64,000 nucleotides of DNA from Thunnus maccoyii. Lineage: Eukaryota > Chordata > Actinopteri > Scombriformes > Scombridae. Made by a program: the position numbers and the translations under genes. Under the pieces are notes generated by a model. The model was given only the letters and a program-made list of their open reading frames with translations. It did not search any database and had not been told where the DNA came from. The DNA lies in assembly GCF_910596095.1 (NCBI RefSeq), contig NC_056548.1:11619151-11683150 (forward strand). Reading direction: 5' to 3'. The stretch's first letter is position 1. Every line of letters begins with the position of its first letter. This document shows, piece by piece, positions 55,301 to 64,000 of this stretch.

Positions 55301-58300
55301 CTTCAGCTGCATTTTATTACTGACACACTTTCCTACTTCATAGCATCTTCCTTTCCTGGATCATTTGCATAGTATGGGTTATCCTGAGTGGTTTTTCCTG
55401 AACATCTCTGGTTTATCTGCTGTTTAAGGCTTTTGTATATTTTACCGTAAAGCAGCTTTGGCTGTAGAAGCAATTGTAAAACCCAGAATAGTAGCCGAGC
55501 CCAGTCTTTAATCTTATAGTTAAAATATCCAGGGCTTTGTCTGAGAGTCCATCATTGTAGATAGATGGAGCATTCCACAAATTGTTTACTGGTTATGCAG
55601 ACTACTACTCAGCCTACAAATACTGTTGTATAATGTCTCCTGCTGCTTTCAAGGAGCTTTGATGTCATCACGGTTATCCTGTTATTAGCTAGACTTTTTG
55701 GTAAATTTCTTCAAAAAAAAGTACAATTTTCAACATACTATGTAAAAACTATGGTGGTGCCTGGGACCAGGCTTTAAATCAAGTTTAGTAAATGAAGTTA
55801 ATCTAAAAATGGAGGTCACTGAATTTTGAAAACCAAAAACCAGATCTTCTTTCTGTCATCTTTCAGTGTCCTTCTTACACTCACATGACCTGAAGTGTGT
55901 TTTGTGTGTGAAGCTTTATCTTCTGTGCCTCTATAATTTACCCTGGATTGCAAAGGCTCGCTTGGCTTTCTGGTTGGCTCTCCTTAAGCCTTCAGTTACA
56001 GACAGGGGTCCCAGATAGAGCCATTTAGGCATTAAATGTGTCTGTGTGAGTGAGCACACAGGGATCCATGTACATTAGATAGACAGGATGATAGATCAGA
56101 GGGACTTTTAGGAGAGAAAAAGCCCACACGGATACAATGTGGAGGATGCAGGCACCAGCACAAAAAAAGAGAGTAGAAGATGGAGAAAGAGGGAAAAAAA
56201 ACAGAGGTTGAAAAGTGGGGAATGCAATGCCTGGCAGGCTGTAGCAAGAGGGGTAAATTAATGGAGAGCTGGATGATGTGAGGGAGGATGAGATTGAGAG
56301 AACAGAGAGAGGAGAGAGGCAAATGACAGAGGGGGGGAAGGGATAAAAGAGGAGTGACACACAAAGGGGAAGAAAGATGAGAGAGACCGACAAGTGATGT
56401 TTGAGACATGAGGGCATTTGGAATTCAGAAAGAGAAAAATCAGACATGAGAGTGAGTTGGAGAGAGATTTAATGGAGGAAGAAAGTGAAAAAAAAATGGG
56501 GGAGAGAAGAGAAAAGCTTAATCTAAAACTAATTGACTTGGATATAGAGAGAGTTTCTGTCTTTCCAAGTGTGTTTAACAGTCCAGCTGTAATACAGTCA
56601 GTATGAAATGGCCTCTGCATGTGTACAGCTGTTTAAGCCATTACTAACATCTCATCACTCGGTCATGCATGTCCCCTGTGCACATCAGACACTGAAAAAT
56701 ACATAACCATACACACGTAAACACACGTACACACATGTAAAAGTTGCTCTGCTTGGCGTTAAAATGTGAGAGTAGCAGGAAAGGTGAATTAATTAAGGAA
56801 ATACAAGGTGTGAAGCAAACCTGCAATAACAGATTTTTTTTAGCCAGAAAACAAGCTGTAAACACAACACTGACATACTGTATCTTCATCTTTTGAGTTG
56901 TTATGGCAACTTTGTGAGTAAACAGTTGCTTATTTACACATCCAGCAGATACAGATGGAAATATCTGGCTATTTAACTGCTAAATGCTCCACTATGTTCA
57001 CCAACTAGTTTCTAACTTTGCCTCTGCTGTTTGGTACTGGGCAGGTAGCACACAGCGAGTTTTAAGAGTGTTTTTTTTGCTTAAAACAAATGCCTGCATC
57101 AGCTTTAAATGATGCTCAGTGCAGTGAGATTGGTGATAAAGTTGTTGGCATTAAAACCAAAACAATCGGCTGAAAGATGATAAAATGTTCCATAAAGCTG
57201 AGGGGAACTGCATTGTTAATATAAAATATTGATTATAGCAGCAGGAAATGCAGAATAAGGTAAGAAATCTGGTGTTTTTGTTAATATTGGGACAAGTATA
57301 GCAAGTGAAGGAAGGCTCGTTATACTCATTAGAGTATAACCACATGGATTCTTAAAGTCTTTTAGTAGAGAATGATAAAGATTGATGAGACAATAGAAAA
57401 TATAAAAGTAAACAGGAACTTTGGAACCATAAAATTTGCTGGAAATAAAGTTATTATTAATAATAGCTTGAATTAAACTTAAATTAAGAAAAAATATCAG
57501 TTAAACACACAAAAAAAATGCAACTTATAACTAATTTTCTTCTTACAATTTTATTGCATTGAAATTGGGTGAAAGGTAGTTGGCTGATGATAGTGACCCT
57601 GGCTCTAACATACTCATGTATATATTCATAACTGTGCTGGGAAAACAACATGTCAGTGCCTTGATTGAGTAACACAGGTTTAAAGGTGAGGAGAAAGAGT
57701 CAAGTAGACGGGGTCATAGTGAAGGTGGTGAGCTCTTAGTTACTGAACCCTACATAAATCATGCTCTCTAATGGAGGAAGAGGGGTAATTGGGTTATTTT
57801 ATCACAGCTGAGTGAGTGGGGAAAGGTTAGTGAATTAATTGGCCAGTCCCTCATCTGCAGTTAACAACAGAGAGTGCACAAGACCCATACATTTACAAGT
57901 GCACAGCGGTGGAAGAAGTATTCAGATCCTTTACTAAAGTAAAAGTACCAATACAGCAATGTAAAAATACTCTATTGCAAGTAAAAGTCCTGCATGAAAA
58001 TTCTACTGAAGTAAAAGTACATAAGTATTCACACCAAAATGTACTGAATCCAGCTGCCTCGCAAGGTAAAAAAAAAAGTACCAAAAAATTGTAGAAAAGT
58101 ACAATAATATGGGTAAATGTACTTAGTTACTTTCCACCATTGCAAATGCGAGACATGAGAGAGAAAGAAGAATGCACAAACTACAGCATATGGCACACAG
58201 GTTTCCATTTGTAGCCCACAAACAACATTTTACTCGCAGACTGTTGGCGAACGATGATACAACTGTGAGTTTTTTCGTCCTGAGAGAGCCGTCTGCACGC

Positions 58301-58428
58301 AACAGCTCTGTGCAGCAGAAGACAGCGTTACTGGAGTGAAATAGATTTATTTAAGAACAGGATGTCTGAACGCCTACAGCGCACCCCTCTGCCACTCTCA
58401 ACAGACCTCCAACACATCTGTTACAGCA

Positions 58429-58459
<31 letters not shown>

Positions 58460-61400
58460 AACACACACAGGATGGAGGCTGGCTGTGAGACTGAGCTGAC
58501 ATATTAGCAGCGCAGTATTTTAAAGGCCGTGGTTTCTATTCTTAGACTAGTTGATTTTGCTGGAATGAATGAACGACCTTTATGCTTAAATAGAAAGAAA
58601 ATGATCTCCTGTCAGGGTGTGTGTGTACTGTATACAAGAAAGAAAGACAGGGATCATCGTAGCAGCATGTGTGTGCCTGACCTGAATACACACACCGTGC
58701 TGCGTTCACCTGTCAGGTCCTGGCAGATCACATCGGTTACACTCTCTCTTCTTCTCTGCTTCTGCCCACGCTCTGTTCTTTCTCTTTCTTTTACTTCTTC
58801 TTCTTCTTCTTCCCCTCCCACAGCCAGATTCCCCGCCCAAATTGTCCCCCACTCTCCAGTTGTCATGGCGATGGATGACATAGATGAGATCAGGGTCTGG
58901 GGATGGGTTGGGGGGGACCAAAAAGCTCTGTACTCTCATCATGTGGATTTTCGTTATGTTGCATCACAATTAGCCTGTTCATGCTAAAAATGGAAAGACC
59001 TTGCAATGTTGGCATCTTTTTTTTCATCTTGTGTGAACACATTTGCATCTCTTGCTTACTCTGACATGTTTATTACATCTCATATATCAGTGAACATTAT
59101 TCACAGCTTGACAACTGCCTGGGATTTTACTCAGGTTTTTACAGAAATCTATTGGAGGTATTGTGATGAAATTTCCTTTGTCCTTTAGCACATACAATGT
59201 GAAGTAACACCAGTACAATACAACAATGCAACGCAATGCAGGTTTAGAGCAATGCCAGAGCAATATTTGTGCTTCTCACATATTAGCGTACATTCACAGA
59301 GGTAATCATCAGTTTCTTTAAAAGATAATTAACTGGTTATTTTTGAAAGACCCAGACGGCCGTTTAAAGACACTTACTGCTGTTCTGACAGTATTTTCAG
59401 AATCCTCAAAGACTCTTCTAACCATCTGGGTGAAAAAATATTCTATCCGCTGCATGGTAAAGATTTTTTTTTTTTTACCATGCATCAGTTTCCCAAGTTG
59501 CAACTCTTTTATCATTCAGCAGACAGAATATTTTTTCATCCAGATGCTATGAAGAGTCTTTGGGGATTCTGGAAATATCAGAACAATGGTAAGTGCTTTC
59601 AAAGACCTTCTGGGTTTTTTGAACATCTCCTGTTAATTATCTATTAGAGAAACTGATGGCTACCCTTGTAATCCAAATGCACAGTATGTCAATACATGAG
59701 AGGCACAAACTGGGGTTAAGCAACACAACAGAGCACATCACTCAGTTTCAGTATGTATGATATATTACAGGAATGTATTCTAAAACACCTAAATGCTGTT
59801 GAACAGCAGCCAATATTTGCAATTCTGTGTCCACTTTGCTGTGATGTGGTGTCCATAACAGAGTTTGATAGGAGAAATCTTGGTAAAACGCTTAATAATG
59901 TAAACAGTCATACTAGTATAGGTACCCGTTAAAAAATACCTTAATACTTTTTTAAGTACCCAGTTCTTCCCTAACTTCACATCTTGTTCTCTTGTACTTT
60001 CATGTATCTATCAATACATGCTGCACTGGTACACTGTGCAAATTGGGAATAATTACACTGTATATTGCAGGCCGTAAAAGTGGAAGAAACTGTTCAGTTT
60101 TTGCACCTAAAACGTATATGGTAGTCAGGTTTTGGTGTTGATAATTTGACCTGCAGTTTAAGACTGATGTTGAAAGTCATTATGGGAAAAGTAGATAAAA
60201 ATTTTTGCAGCAGTAATGGGCACATCAAAAAAGCAAATCACACTTCATTATAAAGCAAATAATGAAGATAATGTGTGTTTTGTCGTCTCCCAGACGTTGT
60301 ACTTGCAGCAGGCTGAGGTTACCAGGGAGCGGGTGTACGCTATGCACCAGACCAGCATCGATGGGGTGGAAGACATGTCGTCACTGGCCGAGCTGCACGA
60401 GGCTGCCATCATGCACAACCTGTACCAGCGCTACAAGAAGGATAACATCTATGTAAGTACATTCAGATAGACATGTGTTTATATGTGTGAGGGTGTGTAT
60501 GTATGTGTCTGAGCCTGAGTGTACATAATGTTTATATCTTGATGTGCCCCCCTTCTCCTTTTCCTGTAATCTTAACATGCATGAGGCTTTTAGTAGGAAA
60601 CACAAATCATCCTATCAGACCCATCTACTCTAAATGGAAAAGATGGAGAGAGGAGAAAGAGAGAGGGAAGGGCCAGAGTCTTATAAAGTCAGAGTATTTC
60701 AGTAAATGAAACCTACTGTTGAACCAACAAACTGATTAAACTCCATGTTTCGAACATATAAAACTTCATCTCATTATGGATACTTAAAATTTAAATTTTT
60801 CGAGTCAAACTGTTAATGGAGTATGATTACTTCAGTGGTTGACCAACACAAATTGACTTGTTTGAGGAATTTTGTAGAATCAAGTCTAATTGGTTCTTGT
60901 TTGATACAATGACTGTTGTTTCTAGAAATGACTGAAACAACTTGGCATGATTTTTTCCCTTTTCTTTTTCTTCTTTTGCAAGATTTCAGTGGTTTTGGAT
61001 GTTTAACCCCATTTATCATATATACTTTCCGTTGCTGCTGACCATTTACGTTGCAGACTAACACTACCATCCATAGAGAAATGCCGCCCGTATGACTAAA
61101 AACAGAAACAAAGCCATGCATACACTTACTGTGTATAAATCTGATGTACTGCATCATCAAAATGCTCAGCTGTTCTCATATCCCACGCATGAATCATAAT
61201 CACAAGTGATATGAATTGCTGCAATGCAACCAGATATCAAACAAGTCAACTTTGATCATGTAAACAGTGAGTTAAAAGTGAGACATTCTGCATATCTGGA
61301 AACCTGAAATATTACCAAACAACACAGACAAATAACAGACTTCCTGGGTGTGACCTAATCTAGATGATGAAATATTGTGCATACATGGATTTCCCTTAAG

Positions 61401-62192
61401 CTGATCATAAGAATTTATCCTCTGTGGGTCAGTTTTCTGTGTCACTGTGTTTGTGTGTGTTCATGCACTGATGTGTATTTGTGTCCTCCCGCACAGTTTT
61501 ATGTGCATGCAGAACACAAAATGCACAGAGAGGGTAATATAAAACGATGGAAGTCATGCTGACCTGAAGCTTTTTCCGTTTTTAGTTCAGAAGCTGGAAT
61601 AACAAGGTGACTGCCACAGCACAAATAATTCAAAGGGAAATCCAACCTCCCTCCTCCATCATATCACTGACTTGACCTCAGCTTTCTAATAAAAATCTGG
61701 TGATTTGTCACTCATCATGTCATGTCTCCGCCCTGCTGTGCTCCCTTATCCTCCAATCCAGATTAATATCAACGCAAGGCTGCTTTAATATTTGACATAT
61801 ATGCTATGTTTGTGTCTCTGTGTGTGAATGAGTGCTTGTTGTTGGCGTAGTTTATGTAAGCTTGCATATGTGTGTCAGTGCATTTATGTGTGTAAGTGAC
61901 TGTATGACCATGTCAGTATTTGAAAGAAAGAGAAGTGGAATAATGGAAAGTAGAAAAAAACCCACAGCTGAAAAATGACAAAGACTGAATCTGGCTGTTT
62001 TCAGACTAATATCGGCAGCATCTTGGCAGCTGTCAACCCCTACAAGCAGATCTCAGGTATGTATGACCCAGAGAGGGTGGACCTGTACTCCAAGCACCAC
62101 CTCGGGGAGCTCCCACCGCACATCTTTGCCATTGCCAATGAATGCTACCGCTGCATCTGGAAACGCCACGACAGCCAGTGTGTCCTCATCAG
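28764..62192 (+). CDS. myo10: unconventional myosin-X, 5' part (exons 1-4 of a larger gene)
   Basis: Coding exons 28764-28784, 46948-47046, 60294-60452 and 62005-62192 join in phase (0, 0, 0, then ending at +2) and give 155 residues plus a split Ser codon. They align without gaps to the start of myosin-X: MESFFTE / GTRVWVREKEQLVPATVNSC / …AEVTRERVYAMHQTSIDGVE / TNIGSILAAVNPYKQI … HLGELPPHIFAIANECYRCI. The last piece ends just before the P-loop (GESGAGKT), which must lie in the next exon outside the window. Myosin-X is an actin motor that carries cargo to filopodial tips; its IQ, PH, MyTH4 and FERM domains are not in the window. Start context AGGATGG is strong (A at -3, G at +4). Teleosts have several myo10-like paralogues and I cannot tell which this is. 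Confidence 0.95.
29307..29329. repeat. poly(T) tract, 23 bases
   Basis: Uninterrupted T23 in myo10 intron 1, followed about 75 bases later by a (GGA)n purine tract at about 29407-29433. Confidence 0.9.
29741..29764. repeat. poly(C) tract, 24 bases
   Basis: Uninterrupted C24, the second long C run in the window. Confidence 0.9.
31166..31508. mobile_element. 343-bp MITE with inverted ends
   Basis: The left end AGGAATAGTTTGACATTTTG is inverted at the right end (CAAACCGTCAAACTATTCCT), with two mismatches. The interior has no coding capacity of its own. It includes the palindrome GTTGCCTGGCAAC (31404-31416). Confidence 0.85.
32771..32800. repeat. (TC)15 microsatellite
   Basis: Thirty bases of TC repeat within a pyrimidine-rich stretch; a mirror-symmetric tract that could form a triplex. 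Confidence 0.9.
33574..33646. repeat. (AT)n-(GT)n microsatellite
   Basis: Two AT runs separated by one ACAT interruption, then GT repeats. Self-complementary AT can extrude as a hairpin. Confidence 0.9.
35341..35680 (-). mobile_element. MITE family 'GCTGCAAC', copy 3 (reverse, decayed)
   Basis: Shares 'cccaaagtcttcctaaa', 'tatcacaaag' and 'ggaggagctggaa' with copy 4 at 39104. The two also share sequence past the element end ('gctcactgtagtaaatc'). It is flanked by near-identical 24-base direct repeats starting TGTTAG at 35317 and 35681. Confidence 0.6.
39104..39440 (-). mobile_element. MITE family 'GCTGCAAC', copy 4 (reverse)
   Basis: Begins 'agagctgcaactacaaatta' and contains 'aaatgtagtgaaaaatgcac', the reverse-orientation form of the family. 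Homology with copy 3 continues to about 39425. Confidence 0.65.
39680..39713. repeat. (CA)n microsatellite
   Basis: About 34 bases of CA repeat in myo10 intron 1; a similar tract is at 40229-40258. Confidence 0.85.
40398..40442. repeat. (CAAT)n repeat joined to a dispersed fish repeat
   Basis: CAAT tetranucleotide repeats followed by 'caaactttatttatatag', a junction commonly seen in teleost dispersed repeats. Confidence 0.6.
42403..43002. mobile_element. 600-bp non-autonomous TIR transposon
   Basis: Exact 18-base terminal inverted repeats: AAAGGGGACATATCATGC at 42403-42420 and its complement GCATGATATGTCCCCTTT at 42985-43002. No transposase is encoded. The end sequence is one I associate with an abundant teleost repeat; the superfamily is not assigned. 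Confidence 0.92.
43080..43445 (+). repeat. dispersed repeat with internal direct repeats
   Basis: The phrase 'gtaccaaatttcatggcaat' occurs at 43253 and 43377, each followed by a related 'ccaatagttg'-type phrase. This double-phrase arrangement is typical of a teleost dispersed repeat; boundaries are uncertain. Confidence 0.55.
44994..45316 (-). mobile_element. MITE family 'GCTGCAAC', copy 5 (reverse, decayed)
   Basis: Contains 'taaaatgtcagaaaatagtg' and ends 'aactaatcgattaattgact', matching copies 1 and 7. The 5' end is mutated (GGCTTCAAAC). Confidence 0.65.
45360..45760. repeat. dispersed fish repeat, second copy
   Basis: Longer copy of the repeat at 2110-2400, sharing 'ctgtaatcattcctcctgtt' and the following stretch. 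It extends through 'ccactacagctgaacagg'. Confidence 0.55.
46319..46354. repeat. (CA)n microsatellite
   Basis: About 36 bases of CA repeat, 600 bases upstream of myo10 exon 2. Confidence 0.85.
46948..47046 (+). CDS. myo10: myo10 coding exon 2
   Basis: Thirty-three codons beginning GTRVWVREKEQLVPATVNSC and ending TTDYGE, between a GATCCAG acceptor and a GTAAGG donor. Same length as the human segment. This is the small N-terminal region before the motor core. Confidence 0.95.
50533..50829 (+). mobile_element. MITE family 'GCTGCAAC', copy 6 (forward)
   Basis: Begins 'agagctgcaacgattagttg' and ends 'aaatcattaattgcagccct', giving inverted ends. One of two forward copies. Confidence 0.8.
53146..53561 (+). 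mobile_element. MITE family 'GCTGCAAC', copy 7 (forward, fullest)
   Basis: Begins 'agagctgcaacgattagttg' and ends 'aattgttagttgcaaccct', about 415 bases. It is the longest copy and a good reference for the family in this window. Confidence 0.82.
53589..53755 (-). mobile_element. tRNA-derived SINE
   Basis: On the minus strand the head reads GCCCTGGTAGCTGAATGGTT (A-box region) followed by a decayed B box, then a body ending CCAATAAAGG and a T/A-rich tail. It is flanked by an exact 12-base target-site duplication ATTATTTCCATT (53577-53588 and 53756-53767). It inserted beside MITE copy 7. Confidence 0.8.
57904..58142 (+). mobile_element. hAT-like MITE
   Basis: The ends CAGCGGTGGAAGAAGTA and (complement) CAATGGTGGAAAGTAACTAA are inverted. 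Flanking 8-base sequences CAAGTGCA (57896-57903) and CAAATGCG (58143-58150) match at six positions, as expected for an ageing hAT target-site duplication. The interior is rich in 'aagtaaaagtac' phrases. Confidence 0.75.
59301..59664. mobile_element. 364-bp foldback element
   Basis: The left arm (from GGTAATCATCAGTTTCTTTA) is complementary over most of its length to the right arm (ending AAACTGATGGCTACC). Matching internal blocks include CAAAGACTCTTC/GAAGAGTCTTTG and GTGAAAAAATATTC/GAATATTTTTTCATC. The centre is the short hairpin GCATGGTAAA…TTTACCATGC with a T tract. No coding potential. Confidence 0.85.
60294..60452 (+). CDS. myo10: myo10 coding exon 3
   Basis: Fifty-three codons with the block GVEDMSSLAELHEAAIMHNL and ending RYKKDNIY, between CTCCCAG and GTAAGT. 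Contains the beginning of the myosin head domain; length is identical to the human segment. Confidence 0.97.
60453..62004 (+). other. myo10: myo10 intron 3 (1.55 kb)
   Basis: Bounded by GTAAGT and TTTTCAG. Unremarkable AT-rich sequence with short TG-rich phrases at about 60480-60520 and 61440-61480; no feature supported. Confidence 0.8.
62005..62192 (+). CDS. myo10: myo10 coding exon 4
   Basis: Sixty-two codons plus two bases, from TNIGSILAAVNPYKQI to HDSQCVLI and AG of a split Ser codon, between TTTTCAG and GTGAGT. It carries the conserved NPY and ELPPHIFAIANECYR motor motifs and leads directly into the P-loop exon. Confidence 0.97.
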
Positions 62193-64000
62193 GTGAGTTT
62201 TCGCCTGGGAGTTGGGTCAATATTTGCCTGGACACAGATCAGACAAAACGGTGTATGTAATGACGGGCCTCATGCAAGAACCACTTGTACGAACAGATTC
62301 GTTCTTAAGATGCACGTAGGAGCAATTTAAGAACGTTTGTGGCATTCATCAATTTTCTTGTACACAGAATTTTATTTTAGGTACGATTGAAATTTACAAA
62401 TGGTCCAAACCTGTCGTACATGTCTGAATCAATAGATCTCTGCCTTTCTTCACATGGGAAAAGACTTGTTTGACTTAGAATGATAATGTCTTAATTTGAA
62501 TTCATTTGGAGTTTAAATATAACAAAAATTAAATTTAACTAAAACAAACTTAAGGCAAAATTAACATTCTGTTTATTATATTATCATCATCATTGCTGCC
62601 AATTTACTGAAAGTTTTTTTTAGATTTTATTGGCATATTTTGGCACAGCAGCTTCTGCATTTCAGTAGTTTTTATGAAATTTCTCTCACTACGACAGCTG
62701 CCTCTGTGCCTCTGTGTCTCTGTGCAGTATCTGTCCAGTATAATCTTGTGTAGCAGCTGACAGTAACATCACCTGTAGACTATAATGTTCTCAAACATCT
62801 CTGTGACTGTCACATCCCTTTACCGCCTCCCATCACGGAGCGCTTTGCTTTAGAAAGATGTTTTTAGCATCTGACTTCATGATAAAGCATTCTCTGTTTA
62901 TTTCTGCCGCGTCATTTGGCAACTGGATTCATATTTTCTAATAGTTTGGGGTGTCAGACTACTGACGCTCCTAAATTTATGATTTTTTTCTACTGATTGA
63001 TTGAAAGTTGGACTTGAAGCCATGCAGTGTTTTGACTTTTTGGGTACTTTTCTGTGAATTGTATATGGCAATTTCAAGGTCGTGGATAATGCTAATTATA
63101 ACACTTCATGAACGCGCACTTACTCATGAACAGGTGAAATTCATCAGGGTGAAACAAGCAATTTACGACAGGTTCAGGCTGTTAAGAGAGTTTGTTAAAT
63201 CGGACTTGGAACACTTGTACAATCAAACCTCAGAGAAAAAAGTAAGAAAGTTTTAGGATAAAAAAAGGTAAAATACTCTTGCATGAGGCCCAATGTCAGT
63301 TAAGTAGTAACTGCTGTAGAGCAGTGCCAGTAGGGATTGCTACTAGCAACAGCATGTTCAAAAGAAACCAACTGAAACCAGTTACAGGCAGTCTACCTAC
63401 CAACATATCCACAAGAAATTTCAGGGATATTTGACAAATAGTAGCCAGAGTAAATAAAAAAATCTCTTACTCACATCATGAATATCAGAGCACTCGAATG
63501 TATTAACAATCTTTCATTTGGACGGGTTTGTACTTGGAGTCTATACATAAGCAAGCAGAGAGTGACAGCTTTCAGACATATTGATTTCTGAGGCTGATTA
63601 GGGAGAGAGACTGAGCGTATATTGAGTCCAAAGAGTCGAACGAAATTATATTTTTTGTAAGCTGAAGAAGAATTAGAGGATGAAATCATTTTGTGTCTCC
63701 CTTGGTAGTGAATATTTATGAACTACACCCAGTCACACACTGGGTTAACTACTCCAGGTCGACTTGGCAAACTGACTTGATCTTGCACACGTCTCATCAT
63801 GCTTTCAATTGCACTCAGGCCTTATCTCCATGGTATCCTGATTGAGATAGACTGGGAGCTAATGCAATATCTCTGAAGCTATCAAACTTCAATATCAATT
63901 AAACAACCAGACCAGTTTGAGATATGGGAATGTCAGAGAAGGTCACGATGTATTTAATTAAACTTGATTGTGTTTGTGTGTGATTGTGTGTGTGTGTTCA
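62193..64000 (+). other. myo10: myo10 intron 4 (partial)
   Basis: Begins with donor GTGAGT. Over half of it is occupied by the TIR element at 62265-63291. The next myo10 exon, carrying the P-loop, is not found before the window ends. Confidence 0.8.
62265..63291. mobile_element. 1.03-kb TIR element
   Basis: Exact 15-base inverted ends GGGCCTCATGCAAGA (62265-62279) and TCTTGCATGAGGCCC (63277-63291). The interior holds a short open stretch on the plus strand (63008-63256) with charged residues (LREFVKSDLEHLYNQ), but nothing that I recognise as a transposase. Flanks share AATG. Superfamily not assigned. Confidence 0.75.

Larger units (their letters stand above)
47047..60293 (+). other. myo10: myo10 intron 2 (13.2 kb)
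   Basis: Donor GTAAGG, acceptor CTCCCAG. No embedded gene recognised. It contains MITE copies, a tRNA-derived SINE, a hAT-like MITE, a foldback element and CA tracts (49072-49084, 52328-52358, 58429-58454). The purine-rich segment at about 56160-56520 is low complexity; the long minus-strand frames there are not genes. Confidence 0.8.

Noticed and set aside
56025..56620. Overlapping 120-140 residue Ser/Leu/Pro-rich frames on the minus strand
   Set aside because: These are the complement of a purine-rich low-complexity tract; no start context, splice partners or family similarity.
63008..63256. 82-residue frame in the 1-kb TIR element, considered as a transposase piece
   Set aside because: No catalytic motif or family similarity could be recognised; kept only as a remark in the element entry.

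Overview
This window is vertebrate nuclear DNA, almost certainly from a teleost fish and probably a percomorph. Genes are split by GT-AG introns. Vertebrate orthologues can be read exon by exon. The non-coding DNA is full of CA/TG microsatellites and small TIR elements of kinds common in fish genomes. The six-frame open reading frames are mostly noise, so the gene models were built by joining splice sites and checking reading phase.

Layout. (1) 1-1298, minus: first coding exon and start of intron 1 of pericentrin (pcnt). (2) About 1300-2400: shared divergent promoter with four CCAAT boxes, a YY1-like site and two RFX X-box-like sites. (3) 2616-5162, plus: homologue of human C21orf58 (DUF4587 family), head to head with pcnt as in human. 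(4) 5789-5861, minus: tRNA-Lys(UUU), lying between two convergent genes. (5) 7756-16170, minus: complete atg9a, with 18 coding exons (858 codons plus stop, phase-consistent throughout) and two 5' non-coding exons. One intron is a textbook U12-type AT-AC intron. (6) About 16300-28170: 12 kb with no recognised gene. It holds a CpG-containing duplicated block with RFX/FOX-like sites (17758-18366), a miniature LTR retrotransposon (25980-26402) and MITE copies. (7) 28170-64000, plus: 5' end of a myosin-X gene (myo10 or a myo10-like paralogue). Only the first four coding exons are inside the window, spread over 33 kb of repeat-rich introns. The P-loop and the rest of the motor, IQ, PH, MyTH4 and FERM regions lie beyond the right edge.

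The genes do not form a pathway: pericentrin (centrosome), C21orf58 homologue (unknown role), Atg9a (autophagy lipid scramblase) and myosin-X (filopodial motor). The most noteworthy non-genic items are the tRNA-Leu-primed TRIM element whose LTRs carry Pol III-like boxes, the U12 intron of atg9a, the RFX-type motifs at the pcnt/c21orf58 promoter, a 364-bp foldback element, and a (CA)39 repeat that starts inside a splice donor. No CRISPR, operon or other prokaryotic feature is present.
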